The notes: generated by a model from the letters alone, not told the origin. 64,000 nt of DNA from Flabesymbios commensalis (GCA_964017125.1 OZ024908.1:87133664-87197663), one strand, 5' to 3'; positions 21,741 through 32,556 are shown, numbered from the stretch's first letter. Numbers and translations are program-made.

Positions 21741-24700
21741 CTGCAAATAATCACCTCTATTAATAACAAAGTTGTAAAGTCTTCATCTATTTTTTCATCA
21801 CTAAATTTTCTTGCAGCAGAGTATAGTTTGTTTCTATCATCCATTCAATCAAAGTTGCGATTGCCACACAATTTCCAGCTTCAAATGATGAAAAATATTA
21901 TTATTTATGAAAACTAGACATCTGCCACATTTATTTCTTTTAGTTGCGGATCGCGGTGGCAAGACACAACATAAAGTGGTTGAAAATTACTACTATTTGT
22001 TTAATTTGAGACCACACATTAATGTCTAAACGTCATTTCATTACCAATAACAGTGATTCAATAAAACAGATTGAAATCGACTATTGTCATGATTAGCAGA
22101 CAAATGGTTAATTGTATTGAAAACCACATACCGGTATACAGGCCTAACATTACAAGGAGTAATTTGACCAGACATAAGAAGAAAATAATCAATCTATCAG
22201 ATTTTTTTTTTCTCCTATCATTATATTTTTCATATTTCACAATGTCAAACAGATCAGTATTTTTATTTCTCTTATCAAAAGCAGACAAAAATAGGTTAAC
22301 ATCAATTCCCACAAAGCATTTCTATTACAATGCGTATAAAAATCTCATATCAAGAAGCAGCAAATTGAGAAGCTTATTTTAGGAAAACTATGGAGGCCAG
22401 AGAGTTATTTTCTATTTTAAATCATCATAAATGTTTTTGTTAGCTCTTTCTAATTCATTTGAATACCTATGTTATGGGTCTGCGGCCATTATAACTATTT
22501 TTACTGTTACTATGCCAGAATTGACTTTAGTCATCAGATTCTGACGACTACAGTGTGGAATGGTCCAAAATGAAAGTTAGCTTTTCGGTATCCAGTCAGT
22601 CAATTCTCAAGCAATTTTCATGAAATTTTGTAAACCCTATTTTCTATTCATTTGGCATTGATCCTGAAAATTTGGTAAAAAAAATATTTGATAGTTTAAA
22701 AGGTAGACCATTTGACATGTAGTTAATGTCCATTTATGACGCTCCTTTATAACATGTATAAACCCATTAACTTCATTCCGGTTTATTCTCAGAATTGTGT
22801 TACATGTCAAATGGTCTAACTTTAAAAATACTAAATGGAATTTCGCTAAATTTTCAGGGTTGTTGCCAAATGACTAGATAATAATGGTTGCAAAATTTTG
22901 TGACAATCGCTTGAGAATTGACTGACTGGATACCAAAAAGCTAACTTTCATTTTGGACCATCCTTTACCGTCGGACAGACTGTAAAGTCGATCACCGCAC
23001 TGTGAGGTTTAACCCTTGTGCTGCTAGAGCCATAAATATATGGTTTAAAGCATGTTTTAGATCAATAGACAGAACATTAAAATTTGATAAAATAGTTTTT
23101 GATAGATGTTCAATTAATCCAATAATTCAATACATGTATTGGAGATGTCTAATTTTTATAAATATACATATTTTTGTCATTTGAAGCTGGAGATTGCGTT
23201 AGCAATTCCAGCTTCAAATGAATGGAAAATAGAAACAAACAATTCAGCAGAACAAGGCCCAGGGTTGAATTGTCAATGACACAGAAGCTCATCCCTCATT
23301 AGGGCAAATTGATTACCAATTAAAATTTCTGAATTCCGTGAGGCAGTTCTGTGCACAGGCACAAGCTCTTTCAAACAAACCAAACAAAATTCAAATCGAA
23401 TAAGAATTAAGGGAGAAGTGTTCTCAGTAGGTCTTAATTAGGTCATAAGTTAATTATTAATTACAATTTCTGAAATCCGTGAGGAAGTTTAATGCACAGG
23501 CACAAGCTCTTTTAAACTAACCAGACAAAATTGAAATCAGATAAGAATTGAGGGAGGAGAAACATTTTTTGTGAATTGTGGCCAAAGTGTCCTAATTAGG
23601 TTAATTAAAAATTAAAATTTTTGAAATCCGTGAGGAAATTTTATGGACGGGCACGAGATCTCTCAAACAAACAAAGCAAAATTGAGATCGGATAAGAATT
23701 GAGGGAGGAGAAGCATTTCTTGTGAATTGTGGGCAAAGTGTCGTAATTAGGTCTTGATAAGGTCATAAGTTAATTATTAATTACAATTTCTGAAATCTGT
23801 GAAATCGGATAAGAACTGAGGGAGGAGAAGCATTTCTTGTGAATTGTGGACAGACATCAGATGACAGACGCAACACGATGGCATATGCTCATCTTAAGCC
23901 TAAAGGCCGGATGAGCTAAAAATGTAAAATAATTCAGTAGGTTTGAATTAGACTTACCACTCAGCGAGAAGTCAACAGCATTGCAACTGAATATAACACT
24001 CTCTTTTTTGTAGCATATGACCTCTCTGTCGGCACGAAGGTCAAATAGACGGCACTGCAGGGAAAAGATATTTTATTAATTACATAGAAAAAACTATAAT
24101 ACTAATGATTACAAAACAAATGAAATAAAAATTGAATTGCAGTAGTAGGCCCCTAGTATTAAAATAAAGCTTTATATCACTTCTTGGCTGTAATGGTCAC
24201 TTCGTAATATGTTAAAACCACTGAAATCTGTAGATGAAACATGAATGATGAGATGAAAGATGTACGGTATCCCCGCACATTAATGTTAAAATCGTAATTT
24301 TTTCATTTATTCCAATCCAAAGTAAACTAAGCTAACGCTAGTAATCACGGACTCTTACTTGCGGTAGTGACTCCAGGCAATAGGTGTTGACACTACCTGA
24401 ACTGTCATATCACACCTCATTTGTCAAAGATGTTCAGCTATCACACCCACACACTATCGCTTTGACGACCTGAATTTTCGGTGCATTTCTATATTTTTGA
24501 AAAAATTCTCTACTAATATCTACCCGTTAATAAATAAAAACAATAATGAAGTTTGTGTTTACGATCAACACAATATTTTTTATTATTAGTATGGACATAT
24601 ACTAGTAATGGTTTCCATAAGTCAATACATATCAATATTATTCTTACCTGCAGTATATGTCTTGAGTTACACAGTGGTAAGCGTAGTAATTTCGAAGTTA

Positions 24701-27700
24701 AGTGCATGCACGCAGTATTCGAATATATGTGCATGTACTTATAAACGAACAAAAATATTTTTGCCGCCATGCCTAAAACCACTGGGCCTTCAGTATCGCA
24801 TCGGTGTGCGTATACCTGCAGTGTACATGTACACGTGTACTATCAACAAGGGTTATCTCTCTGCAGTAGATATAGTATATGGGTGGAAGGTGGAGGTAAT
24901 GTTTTTCCTGGGGTCTAACACAATTAACCCTATTTTAAGTATTTAAACCACTTCAATCGGTAAAAAAACCCGCTGGTTATGTTAAGCAAAAAACTCTATT
25001 AATCAACGAAAACGAAATACTTAGATATGTTTGTATTTACATACTTAGAGACCACAAAACTCACCACAGATCCATCCACAGCTTTGGGGGAAACTATCCA
25101 TTTACCAAATCCAAAACAATCATGATATCTCTCGGCATTCATTTTTTTCCGGAATAAAACTATATTTGTTTAAAAAAAAAGGAGCAAACTACACCGTCTT
25201 GATTTGGAAAAAAACTTATCGCGGAGCTAGAACATGTACTTTTTGGATTTATAATGAGGTGTAAAAGGATAGTTTCCCCCTTCACCTTCCACCCTTATAC
25301 TATATCTACTGCAGAGAGATCACCCCCGTTGATAGTACACGTGTACATGTACACTGCAGGTGTACACACACCAATGCGATACTAAAGGCCCAGTTCCTAA
25401 AACAGTCGATTTTCACTTATGCGTGGGGATAGAGTACATATGATGAAATGAGGGTGGGGTAATGGGGAATGATGGGTAGCACTGCAGAATCTTTGTGACT
25501 GCATATCACCATTTTTATACATGATTGAATTGACATTTTACTACAGCAGATATTAAAAATATTACACAGGCTGTCATTGCCTGGCACAAATGAGCTAATG
25601 TTGGTTTATTGTTGGCCCACTGTCTGTGATGCTAGTCAAACATCAAACCAACGCTGGTTCAACATCTCAGTGGAATCATTAGAGCCCGTAGCTATAGCGT
25701 CTCTGCTGGGATGAAAACGTACACTTTTAATGTCAGATTCATGACTTAATGACTACAGTACTTACAGTGGAATCATCAGAGCCTGTAGCTACAGCGTCTC
25801 CACTGGGATGAAAACGTACACTATTAATGTCAGATTCATGACCCTCAAACGTCTGTGTGCATTGACCGGTCCTCATATCCCAAACCATCACACTTTTATC
25901 GCAGCTCTGTCAAATAAAATTAACAGTTATCAATCAATTCAGTCACTTCTATAGCGTCTAAATCTTGACTGGAGCAGAAATGAGGTTGAATATTAATCTA
26001 GATTAAATTAAATTGCTAATCACATCTAGATCAGCCTTTATTTTAGTCTTCCATACAATAAAATTTGAAGCATTAACTTTGATATGTTGACATTAAATTT
26101 GCTTGATTAAAATCCTATAAATGTAAGTAATTTTCCACCACTTGAACTTTGATATGTTGTCATTCAATTTGCTTGATTAAAATCCTATAAATGTGAGTAA
26201 TTTTCCACCACTTGAAGTTGCTGCTATTTCAACCTCACAGTGAAAAAGAGTTTTATAAAATAGCCAAATATAATATATACAGTAACATAAAAAAATTATA
26301 AAGTTTCCACAATTTGGCGAGCTGTACTATTTCTGTGAAATTACTCTCTTTAAATATATCTCATGACTGATATATATATATATATATCACTAGCATCACA
26401 AAAGTCAATCCTTCTTAATAATTCTACTCAATAATTCTACTCATGACCTGAACCCTCAAAGCATTTAGTTAGATAATTTAACATTTCTACCGTGATCCGC
26501 AACTTGAAGCAGTTAACAATCACATATATATGTAAAAATTTAATCTTGACATATGCCTATCTAACATATTTGAATCTCAATTCACCTTCAAATTTTCTTG
26601 ATTGAAGAACAAATTAAAAGGCTAACAATGGCCATAAATGTGATAAGCAGTTTAACCCTTAAAGAGCTGAAATACTTTGGTATAAACAATGGAGAACAAA
26701 GGGTTTTTCAATTTCAAATCATCAAAAATGTCTTACTTAGCTCTTTCTGATTCATTTGAATACCTATGTTATGGGTCTACGACCATTGGAAATTTATCAA
26801 TTCTTTCAGTGCGGGGACATTCTTAATACGTATAAAAACGGTCCTCACGCTGAAAGGGTTAGCCCTTAAAGCGCTGAAATACTTTTGTATAAACCATGGA
26901 GACCACAGTTTTTTTTCAATTTGAAATAAGCAAAAATGTCTTAGCTACCTCTTTCTGATTCATTTGAATACCTATGTTATGGGACTGCGGACATTAGAAA
27001 TATACTCTTACAGTGCGGGGATTGACTTAAGTCTCTGACGTCTAAAGTTTCATCCCTGCACAAGGGTTAATGTTAATCAATCTGGCTAATGTATCTTATT
27101 TTTCAGTACTTACACCTGATACAAATGTACTTCCCGCCTCGGCCGGAGATAAATCAATACTCATCACATCTCCTGCATGTCCGTGAAAACTCTGAATAAT
27201 CTCCGCACTCTCCACGTCCCAAAGACAGCACGTAGCGTCCCCACTACCCGTTAATATCTGAAACATCAAGAGACAGCATGTAGCATTACTACTACTCGTT
27301 AATATCTAAAATGTCCCAAAGACAACATGCCACATTGACATCCCAAAGGCAATGCTCCATCTAGTAGTTAGATGGAAAGAAAATTTGATAGTATCAAGTC
27401 TACAAAGGACTAGATACAGTACCAGATTCCAGTAATTGTTTTATTTTACAATAGAACAGGAAGGAATTATATAAAAATGAAAACTGAGCAGAGAGCAATA
27501 CTAATGTATGTAGCCCTTACCACGCTGAACTATTTTGACATAAACCATGGAGACCAAAGGGATTTTTCAATTTGAAATCCAAAAAATGTCTTACTCAGTT
27601 CTTTCCGCTTCATTTTAATACCTATGTTATGGGTCTACAGCCATTTCAAATATTTCAATTCTTTCAGTGCGGGGCCGTCTTTATACATCACAATCTGATG

Positions 27701-30700
27701 TCAACAGACCTCATGATCCCTGAGCTGAAAGGGTCAACAAGCATCTGAGCAGGATTTAGAAAAAAATACACTTCAGTTGGCCTATCAATTGTTGTTAGTC
27801 ATTTCTTGTAATTTTTCACACAAGTATTTGTTTCTAGTTTCAATTATTTGAAGGCTGAATTGCCAAAGCGATTACCAGCTGTAAATGATTAGAAATATTT
27901 TCATTTGTAAATTAAATTATCATAATGATCAAATAATGTGAGCATCTACTTACAAATATTTTGTCGATTTTAGTGATGTTTTATTGGTTAGAAGCCAGCA
28001 ATAACTGGAATATATTGGAATATGTTGGGCCAGTGTTGTAGACGATGGGCCAACAGTATCTGAGAAGGATGCTTGGACTGTATGTCTAAGAACCTAAAAT
28101 TACAATTATTAAGAAAGCATACCTGTTGATCTGAATTTAGGAATTTACAGCATGACAGATAGCTGGTATGAGAAGCGACAGTCCTCTTCTTGGTGGCGGG
28201 ATCTTCATCCATACTTAAAGGGTAGATAGTACATTTGTTGTCTAGGCCACTAAAAACACCAAATCAATGTGTATGAGTTATTAACCATATGCAATGTCAA
28301 GATTGTATACGATATAGGTATAGAATAACTACCCAAGAATTTAAACAAATAATTTCCTGCAAGTGTAAATTGCTGAAGCAATTCCCACCTGAAATAAAAA
28401 TCAGTTTTTTTTTAATATAGCGACATACAATTGTACATTTTTTTTAAAATAAATCTTCTATCTATGGGTCTGTAGATTATAGGGTTGTGTTGTATAGAGA
28501 TGCTACACGTGTATTAGGCCACCAAACAGCGAATTAACCGTTACAATGCTGAAATATTTTATATAAACTAAGAGACCAGAGGTTTTTTCAATTTGAAATC
28601 ATCATAAATGTGTTATTTAGCTCTTTCCGATTCATGTGAATACCTATGTTATGGGTCTACGGTCATTATAAATATTTCACTCTTTCAGTGCAGTGATCAA
28701 CACCAGATGCTAGTAATGGTAAATGAGCAAAAATATTCAACAAAAACAAATAGCTCAGAAAATTTTGAATCCATCAAAATGTATATTAACATCTGTTCAG
28801 AGCTAGGCATAGAATCTAATTGCAAAAAGGTTCCGGATTTGATGTACCATCAGATGAAATAACTTCTATTTTTCTAACACAAACCAATTTATTTTGTTAT
28901 GGGCAGCTCAACAGACTGACTTACCCGCATGCTACCACGCCCCCTGATGGACCGTAGGCACATGCCATCACCCACGTGGTTGGCATGGTTACTGCATGTT
29001 CCTGTTAACACAATAAACAATATGACAGACTTAGTTTTAGTTCACAGTATTTATACTTTGAATGATTGCAGCCATTTCATTGTGTCAGAAATATAATAAC
29101 TTATCACTTGCAATACGAAAAATGCTATGTAATATATCAGTCACATTGTTTACCCTTTAAACTTTTCATTAAACTTAACTTTCACCCACTTGAAGTTGTG
29201 TCTCAATACAGCGACTCACAACTTCAAGTGGATGAAAATTACTCATATCTGTTTAATTTGAGACCAAATATTCCAAATCTCCAAAATGTTTAAGCAATCA
29301 TTTGATTCCTCAAAACTTTGATTTAAAATGCTAATAAAACAGATTGAAAATGACTATAGTTGTGCTCAATGCTAAAATCATCAAAAAATCGGTGATTTTA
29401 TTTTGGTTTCTTAATATGACCATATGATGTAAACATCTAGACTGCAAAAGTTTTTTTATTTTTGTGCTGCGCACTTACCAGTTAGGCTATAGATATGGAG
29501 ACGAAATTCCCGTATTTCCCATTTTTGACATAGTTGTCAATAATTAGAAACCAGGAATTTCGTCTCTATATCTAGCCTAACTGGTGAATGTGCAACACAA
29601 AAATTAAAACAAATATTGCAACTCTAGTCTATAGACATGTTTACCTCATATGGTCATATTAGGAAACCAAAATAAATCACCGATTTTTTTGATGATTTTG
29701 GCCTGGGCATGTCCCTTTAAAGGATTAACTATTCTGGAGCTCTTAACCCTTTACCGCCGGTGCCGATTATATTGTGTTTAACCTTTTTCGTTAGCACGTT
29801 AAATACCAGTTTTGACACATGGTAAAGATAAAACGTGACATCTATTAGCAAGATTTGAAAAAAATCGACCTCCATTTTGTCAAATCTGGATAATTTTCAC
29901 TCACTTGAAGTTGTGGATCGCGTCAGCGAGACGCAATTTCAAGTGGGTAAAAATTCCAATTGAATAATTTGGTGGTGAAAGGGTTAAATCTATTATGGAA
30001 ATACAGTAATAAAAAACTGAAAGTCCGTGTTCAATTCAATTACCTTATTTGTAGTGAATGCGTCCCACACCAGCATTTTTCCATCCTGAAAAAAGAGATC
30101 AATCTGTTATTTCTATGTAACAGAATAACAAGTGAATTAACCATTACAACGCTGAAATAATGTTGTATAAACTATAGACACCAGAGGGGTTTTTCAATTA
30201 AAAATCATCATATTGTCTTAGTCAGCTCTTTCCGCTTCATTTTAATATCTATAATATTGGTCCATAAAATTTTAATTCTTCAGTGCAGGGATCGTCTATA
30301 GACGTCAGATTCTGAATTATAAAGACCGGCACTGGATGGGGTGGAGAAAATCAACCTTCAGATTTACAACTTGAGGAATATAATGTACAGCATCAAGTAG
30401 GTAAAACCTCCACATATTTGTTTAATTTGGGAACCAAAAATGTGCAAATCTTGATGTTTAAACACACATTTCATTCCCAATTACTGTGATTTGGTCAGCT
30501 AATAAAAATGACTAAAAATGACTGTAAGTGTTGTAAAGGTTAACCCGGTTTTGATACTGCTACCGTTTTATTAAATAATCTGGGTTATGACAGCATCCAA
30601 TGTTGGGGAAGAAAAGTTTTGCCACTGACATAAATCATCCTACAGCGCCACGTGTCGTGTGGTCAAAAAGGTAGGTTAGCTTTTCGGGTGTTACTCAGTC

Positions 30701-32449
30701 AATTCTCAAGCAATTTTCACTAAATTTTATAACTACTTTTATCGAGTCATTTGGCAACAATCTTGAAAATTTCGCACTTTTAAAGCACATGTATAGCCTA
30801 CAATAATTTTTTTATAAAATTTTCACGACACATGCCAAATGACTAGAAAATAGTGTTTACAAAATTTCATGAGTAATCAGCAAAAAGCTGACTTTCATTT
30901 TGGACAATCCTCCACTATTGGACAGACTATATAACTTACTTGTGAGGAGCTGACAACATGTCTTTTATCAGCACACCAATCCATACACAGGACCTTCCCT
31001 TGATGACCTTTAAGGATTCTACGAGGCTTCAAATTAAATTGTGCTAAGCATTCTAGCCTTTGTGCCACCACAGTTACTGCAACATAATAAACAATATACA
31101 AAATATATCCACAGCATTGGTGAAAGCATATTAATTATTATTAAATCTATGGTCTATATTATATATACCAGGGTTCCTTCTTGAGCGCTTGAACGCTAGT
31201 AAATGGAATTAGCGCAAAGAAATTATTATCCGAAATGACAGCTTCTTTGGCGTCATCAAATTGTATTAAATGCTAAAATTATAGGAAATATTTATATATG
31301 AGCTTAAAAAACACATGTCAGTCAAGTTTTCTTCATGTAAAACCATCTGTGTTTCCATCTAATAACTAGGTATTTTAGAAGTATTTTATAAGTCACATAG
31401 GTTAAAAAAGTAATCGAGCGAACGGCGAATCACCTGTTCTTAGGGGCCGAACATCGAGGATTGCAGTTTATAAATAGTGTAAGCAACGAAGCTAAAAAAA
31501 AATATATTTTTATCTATATTTAAGTCATATTTCCCTTATAAAAATTGAATAGTGAGGCCAAAAAAATGGGTAAAAAGTGAAGTCGGAAGAATCCATAATC
31601 TCCAGGACCCATGTGCGCCATCAACTACAAGTGAGTGGAAATTACTAAAAGCTGTCCGATTTGAATCAAAACATCAGCAAATCTACAAAATGTAATGCTC
31701 AGTTTTCCTTCATATTTTAGTGAGTTGAAGGAGATAAAACAAGACTGGCAACGGCTATAGACATGACTAGCATTTTAAATCGGCGCTGAGATATATTTTT
31801 AACCCTTGTCCTGCTGAATTGTTTGTGATTATTTTTCATTCATTTGAAGCTGGAATTGCTAACGCAATTTCCAGCTTCAAATGAATGAAAAATAATATTA
31901 TAATATTATTTATGAAAAGTAGACATGTCCCAAATTAAATTACACGTATCAGATAAACTGAGCATCCAAGATATGTTATAAATTTTATTGCTATTTCATT
32001 TAGTCTGGAATTTGCTTCAAAACGTCTATATATATACTATTTCAGTAGCACAAGGGTTGATCCTTCTCCTGCTATGTCCGTATACATACGGTTTTAGGCA
32101 TATTTTAAGCCAAATAATATATCACTGAAATGGATAACATAGTTTGTGGTAGATGTTGAGTTAGACAAATAACTCAATTTTGAAAATGTATATTTTCAAA
32201 AAATATATATATTTTTCATCTTTTGGAGCTAGAAATTGTGTAAGCAATTCCAGCTTCCAATGAAAAAAAATACAATTGAAACAATTCAACAGGACAAGGG
32301 TTACAGGCTAATACGCTGCTCTACTCACAGTCCACGTCGTTCAGTTTGGCTCTCTCCTCTTCAAGTTTTGACTTCAATGTTTCAGCTTCTCGACTCAGTG
32401 CATCTATCGAATCCTGTGGATTGTCCACTCTTAGTGCTTCCGTGGCCAT
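21574..32449 (-). CDS. GNB5: G-protein beta-5 subunit, nine coding exons
   Basis: Exons (minus strand): 32449-32329, 31076-30940, 30085-30044, 29001-28925, 28249-28123, 27257-27114, 25906-25766, 24054-23958, 21740-21574. They join in frame to 351 codons; the human short form has 353 residues. It starts [20 protein letters not shown], followed by a helical, charged N terminus, then seven WD40 blades ([85 protein letters not shown]). Gbeta5 is the divergent neuronal beta that pairs with the GGL domain of R7-type RGS proteins in place of a G-gamma. All donors are GT and acceptors AG. The last exon ends AGG before GTAAGA (donor-like), where human ends VWA, so a small final exon is missing from this call. 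Introns are packed with repeats. Confidence 0.97.
21812..21940. mobile_element. TH2 remnant in GNB5 intron 8
   Basis: GTTTGTTTCTATCATCCATT and CAATTTCCAGCTTCAAATGA; hairpin at left; cut by TH3 at right. Confidence 0.65.
21940..22107. mobile_element. TH3 remnant in GNB5 intron 8
   Basis: GCGGATCGCGGTGGCAAGAC, then the reversed TH3 body, ending TTAGCAGACAAATGG before TTAA 22108-22111. Confidence 0.7.
22368..23008. mobile_element. TH1 element split by TA-1
   Basis: TH1 body from about 22368 to CTGACGACTA (22550), interrupted by TA-1, resumed at TAAAGTCGATCACCGCACTG and ending 23008. Hairpin at right. The left TTAA end is decayed. Confidence 0.85.
22551..22982. mobile_element. TA-1 element nested in TH1
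   Basis: Without it the host TH1 would read GACGACTAAAGTCGATC, so the target is TA, duplicated at 22549-22550 and 22983-22984. Ends begin CAGT; arms GGTCCAAAATGAAAGTTAGC and its complement near 22935-22960 make a long foldback. 432 bp, Tc1/mariner-like target, non-coding. Confidence 0.9.
23013..23264. mobile_element. TH2 element
   Basis: CCCTTGTGCTGCTAGAGCC after TTAA 23009-23012, shared with the preceding TH1; hairpin at right; TTGA at 23265-23268. Confidence 0.85.
23285..23860. repeat. tandem repeat, about 150 bp x 4
   Basis: Each unit carries TCTGAAATCCGTGAGGAA, GCACAGGCACAAGCTCTTTC-like, and GGATAAGAATTGAGGGAGGA blocks. The last unit is shortened. Lies in GNB5 intron 8, about 100 bp from exon 8. 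Confidence 0.85.
23958..24054 (-). CDS. GNB5: GNB5 exon 8
   Basis: [20 protein letters not shown] then [15 protein letters not shown]40 blade 6 start. Donor GTAAGTC, acceptor CCCTGCAG. Confidence 0.96.
24060..24770. other. GNB5 intron 7, no feature beyond the hAT-like element
   Basis: AT-rich intronic sequence without coding motif. Confidence 0.5.
24780..25395. mobile_element. hAT-like foldback element
   Basis: Flanked by an exact 8-bp duplication CCTAAAAC (24772-24779 and 25396-25403). Ends CACTGGGCCTT and complement AAGGCCCAGTT; arms of about 130 bp pair (24780-24905 with 25275-25395) and include TGTACATGTACACGTGTACT. The 370-bp middle is non-coding. 8-bp duplication points to hAT. Confidence 0.85.
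25588..25668. repeat. PAL1, diverged
   Basis: AATGTTGGTTTATTGTTGGC, then CAAACCAACGCTGGTTCAAC. Confidence 0.65.
25669..25745 (-). pseudogene. duplicated fragment of GNB5 exon 7
   Basis: 77 bp nearly identical to the 3' part of exon 7 (25765-25842), 96 bp further along. Its donor is lost (ACTGAGATG against ACTGTAAGT), so it is not a working exon. Confidence 0.85.
25766..25906 (-). CDS. GNB5: GNB5 exon 7
   Basis: 47 codons: [47 protein letters not shown]; blades 5 and 6. Phase 0 at both ends. Donor GTAAGTACTG. Confidence 0.97.
26077..26216. repeat. 70-bp tandem duplication
   Basis: Two copies of GATATGTTGWCATT, GCTTGATTAAAATCCTATAA and TAATTTTCCACCACTTGAA. The last words resemble the TH3 hairpin arm, so the source may be a TH3 remnant. 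Confidence 0.8.
26372..26388. repeat. (AT)n microsatellite
   Basis: Short run of alternating A and T. Confidence 0.7.
26656..26858. mobile_element. TH1 element in GNB5 intron 6
   Basis: After TTAA 26652-26655; hairpin at right; ends CGCTGAAAGGG; TTAG (26859-26862) is shared with the next TH1. Confidence 0.88.
26863..27066. mobile_element. TH1 element in GNB5 intron 6
   Basis: Tandem, same orientation as its neighbour; hairpin at right; TTAA 27067-27070. Ends about 45 bp from exon 6. Confidence 0.88.
27114..27257 (-). CDS. GNB5: GNB5 exon 6
   Basis: 48 codons: [20 protein letters not shown] to EAGSTFVSG. Blade 4. Donor GTAAGTACTG, acceptor TTTCAG. Confidence 0.97.
27271..27332 (-). pseudogene. 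duplicated 5' part of GNB5 exon 6
   Basis: 27271-27311 repeats the first about 35 bp of exon 6 with its acceptor (original 27223-27263), with several substitutions, and a partial third unit follows (GTCCCAAAGAC). Period 48 bp. It lies in the intron just upstream of the true exon. Confidence 0.75.
27514..27733. mobile_element. TH1 element in GNB5 intron 5
   Basis: CCCTTACCACGCTG to GAGCTGAAAGGG; hairpin at right; flanks GTAG and TCAA. Confidence 0.85.
27825..27990. mobile_element. TH2 remnant
   Basis: GTTTCTAGTTTCAATTATTT, GGCTGAATTGCCAAAGCGAT, CATAATGATC; hairpin at left, decayed ends. Confidence 0.5.
27985..28065. repeat. PAL1 palindrome
   Basis: TATGTTGGGCCAGTGTTGTA and GACGATGGGCCAACAGTATC. 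About 60 bp from GNB5 exon 5. Confidence 0.7.
28123..28249 (-). CDS. GNB5: GNB5 exon 5
   Basis: [43 protein letters not shown]. Blade 3. Acceptor GTTTTTAG, donor GTATGC. Confidence 0.97.
28538..28705. mobile_element. TH1 element, hairpin mostly lost
   Basis: After TTAA 28534-28537: CCGTTACAATGCTG to CTCTTTCAGTGCAGTGATC. Hairpin would be at right. Confidence 0.8.
28925..29001 (-). CDS. GNB5: GNB5 exon 4
   Basis: [20 protein letters not shown] then GVVACG; blade 2. Donor GTAAGTC, acceptor TTAACAG. Confidence 0.97.
29148..29368. mobile_element. TH3 element
   Basis: Hairpin at left (CACCCACTTGAAGTTGTGTC to ACAACTTCAAGTGGATG), then reversed body; right end cut by the PAL3 element. Confidence 0.75.
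29371..29721. mobile_element. PAL3 long foldback element, left end shortened
   Basis: Arms GCTAAAATCATCAAAAAATC and its complement pair; the inner part contains GGAATTTCGTCTCTATATCT and partner. Right end GGGCATGTCCCTTTAAA. Full copy at 62176-62541. Confidence 0.8.
29747..29983. mobile_element. TH5 element
   Basis: CCCTTTACCGCCGG to GGTGGTGAAAGGG between TTAA 29743-29746 and 29984-29987. Its hairpin (CACTTGAAGTTGTGGATCGC arm) is the TH3 hairpin, but its flanking body is different. 237 bp. Confidence 0.85.
30044..30085 (-). CDS. GNB5: GNB5 exon 3
   Basis: A 42-bp exon, 14 codons, [14 protein letters not shown]. Acceptor CTTTTTTCAG, donor GTAATTG. Confidence 0.95.
30141..30340. mobile_element. 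TH1 element in GNB5 intron 2
   Basis: After TTAA 30137-30140: CCATTACAACGCTG; hairpin at right, end decayed (ACTGGATGGGG). About 50 bp from exon 3. Confidence 0.8.
30365..30539. mobile_element. TH3 element
   Basis: Degenerate hairpin at left, reversed body with AATCTTGATGTTTAAACACA, TTAA 30540-30543. Confidence 0.7.
30643..30929. mobile_element. TA-1 element next to a splice donor
   Basis: TACAGCGCC at left, GTTAGCTTTTCGGG arm, AAAGCTGACTTTCATTTTGG partner, and GGACAGACTA at right. The minus-strand intron reads GTAAGT and then enters this element within about five bases. Confidence 0.75.
30940..31076 (-). CDS. GNB5: GNB5 exon 2
   Basis: Completes Leu 41, then [45 protein letters not shown]; end of the N-terminal helix and blade 1. 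Acceptor GTTGCAG, donor GTAAGT. Confidence 0.97.
31803..32056. mobile_element. TH2 element
   Basis: CCCTTGTCCTGCTGAATTG to CAGTAGCACAAGGG; hairpin at left with AATTGCTAACGCAATT; TTAA 31799-31802, TTGA 32057-32060 shared with the next copy. Confidence 0.9.
32061..32300. mobile_element. TH2 element abutting GNB5 exon 1
   Basis: TCCTTCTCCTGCTATG to TTCAACAGGACAAGGG; hairpin at right; a second small palindrome CCGTATACATACGG is at the left. Ends 28 bp from exon 1. Confidence 0.88.
32329..32449 (-). CDS. GNB5: GNB5 exon 1 (coding)
   Basis: ATG at 32449-32447; 40 codons, [20 protein letters not shown] then [20 protein letters not shown]; charged helix that in the family packs with the GGL domain. 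Donor GTGAGT. Start chosen because MATE opens the human protein too. Confidence 0.95.
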
Positions 32450-32556
32450 GCTGGATTATAACACAAAGGACGCTCACTGACTTGTTTATCTACCAGACTA
32501 GTTGATGTTCTGGCGGCAGAATGTACTGTATCTTCTATGCCTATTTGATCTGCATG

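Noticed and set aside
25669-25745. Alternative GNB5 exon
   Set aside because: No donor and only part of the exon; read as a duplicated fragment.
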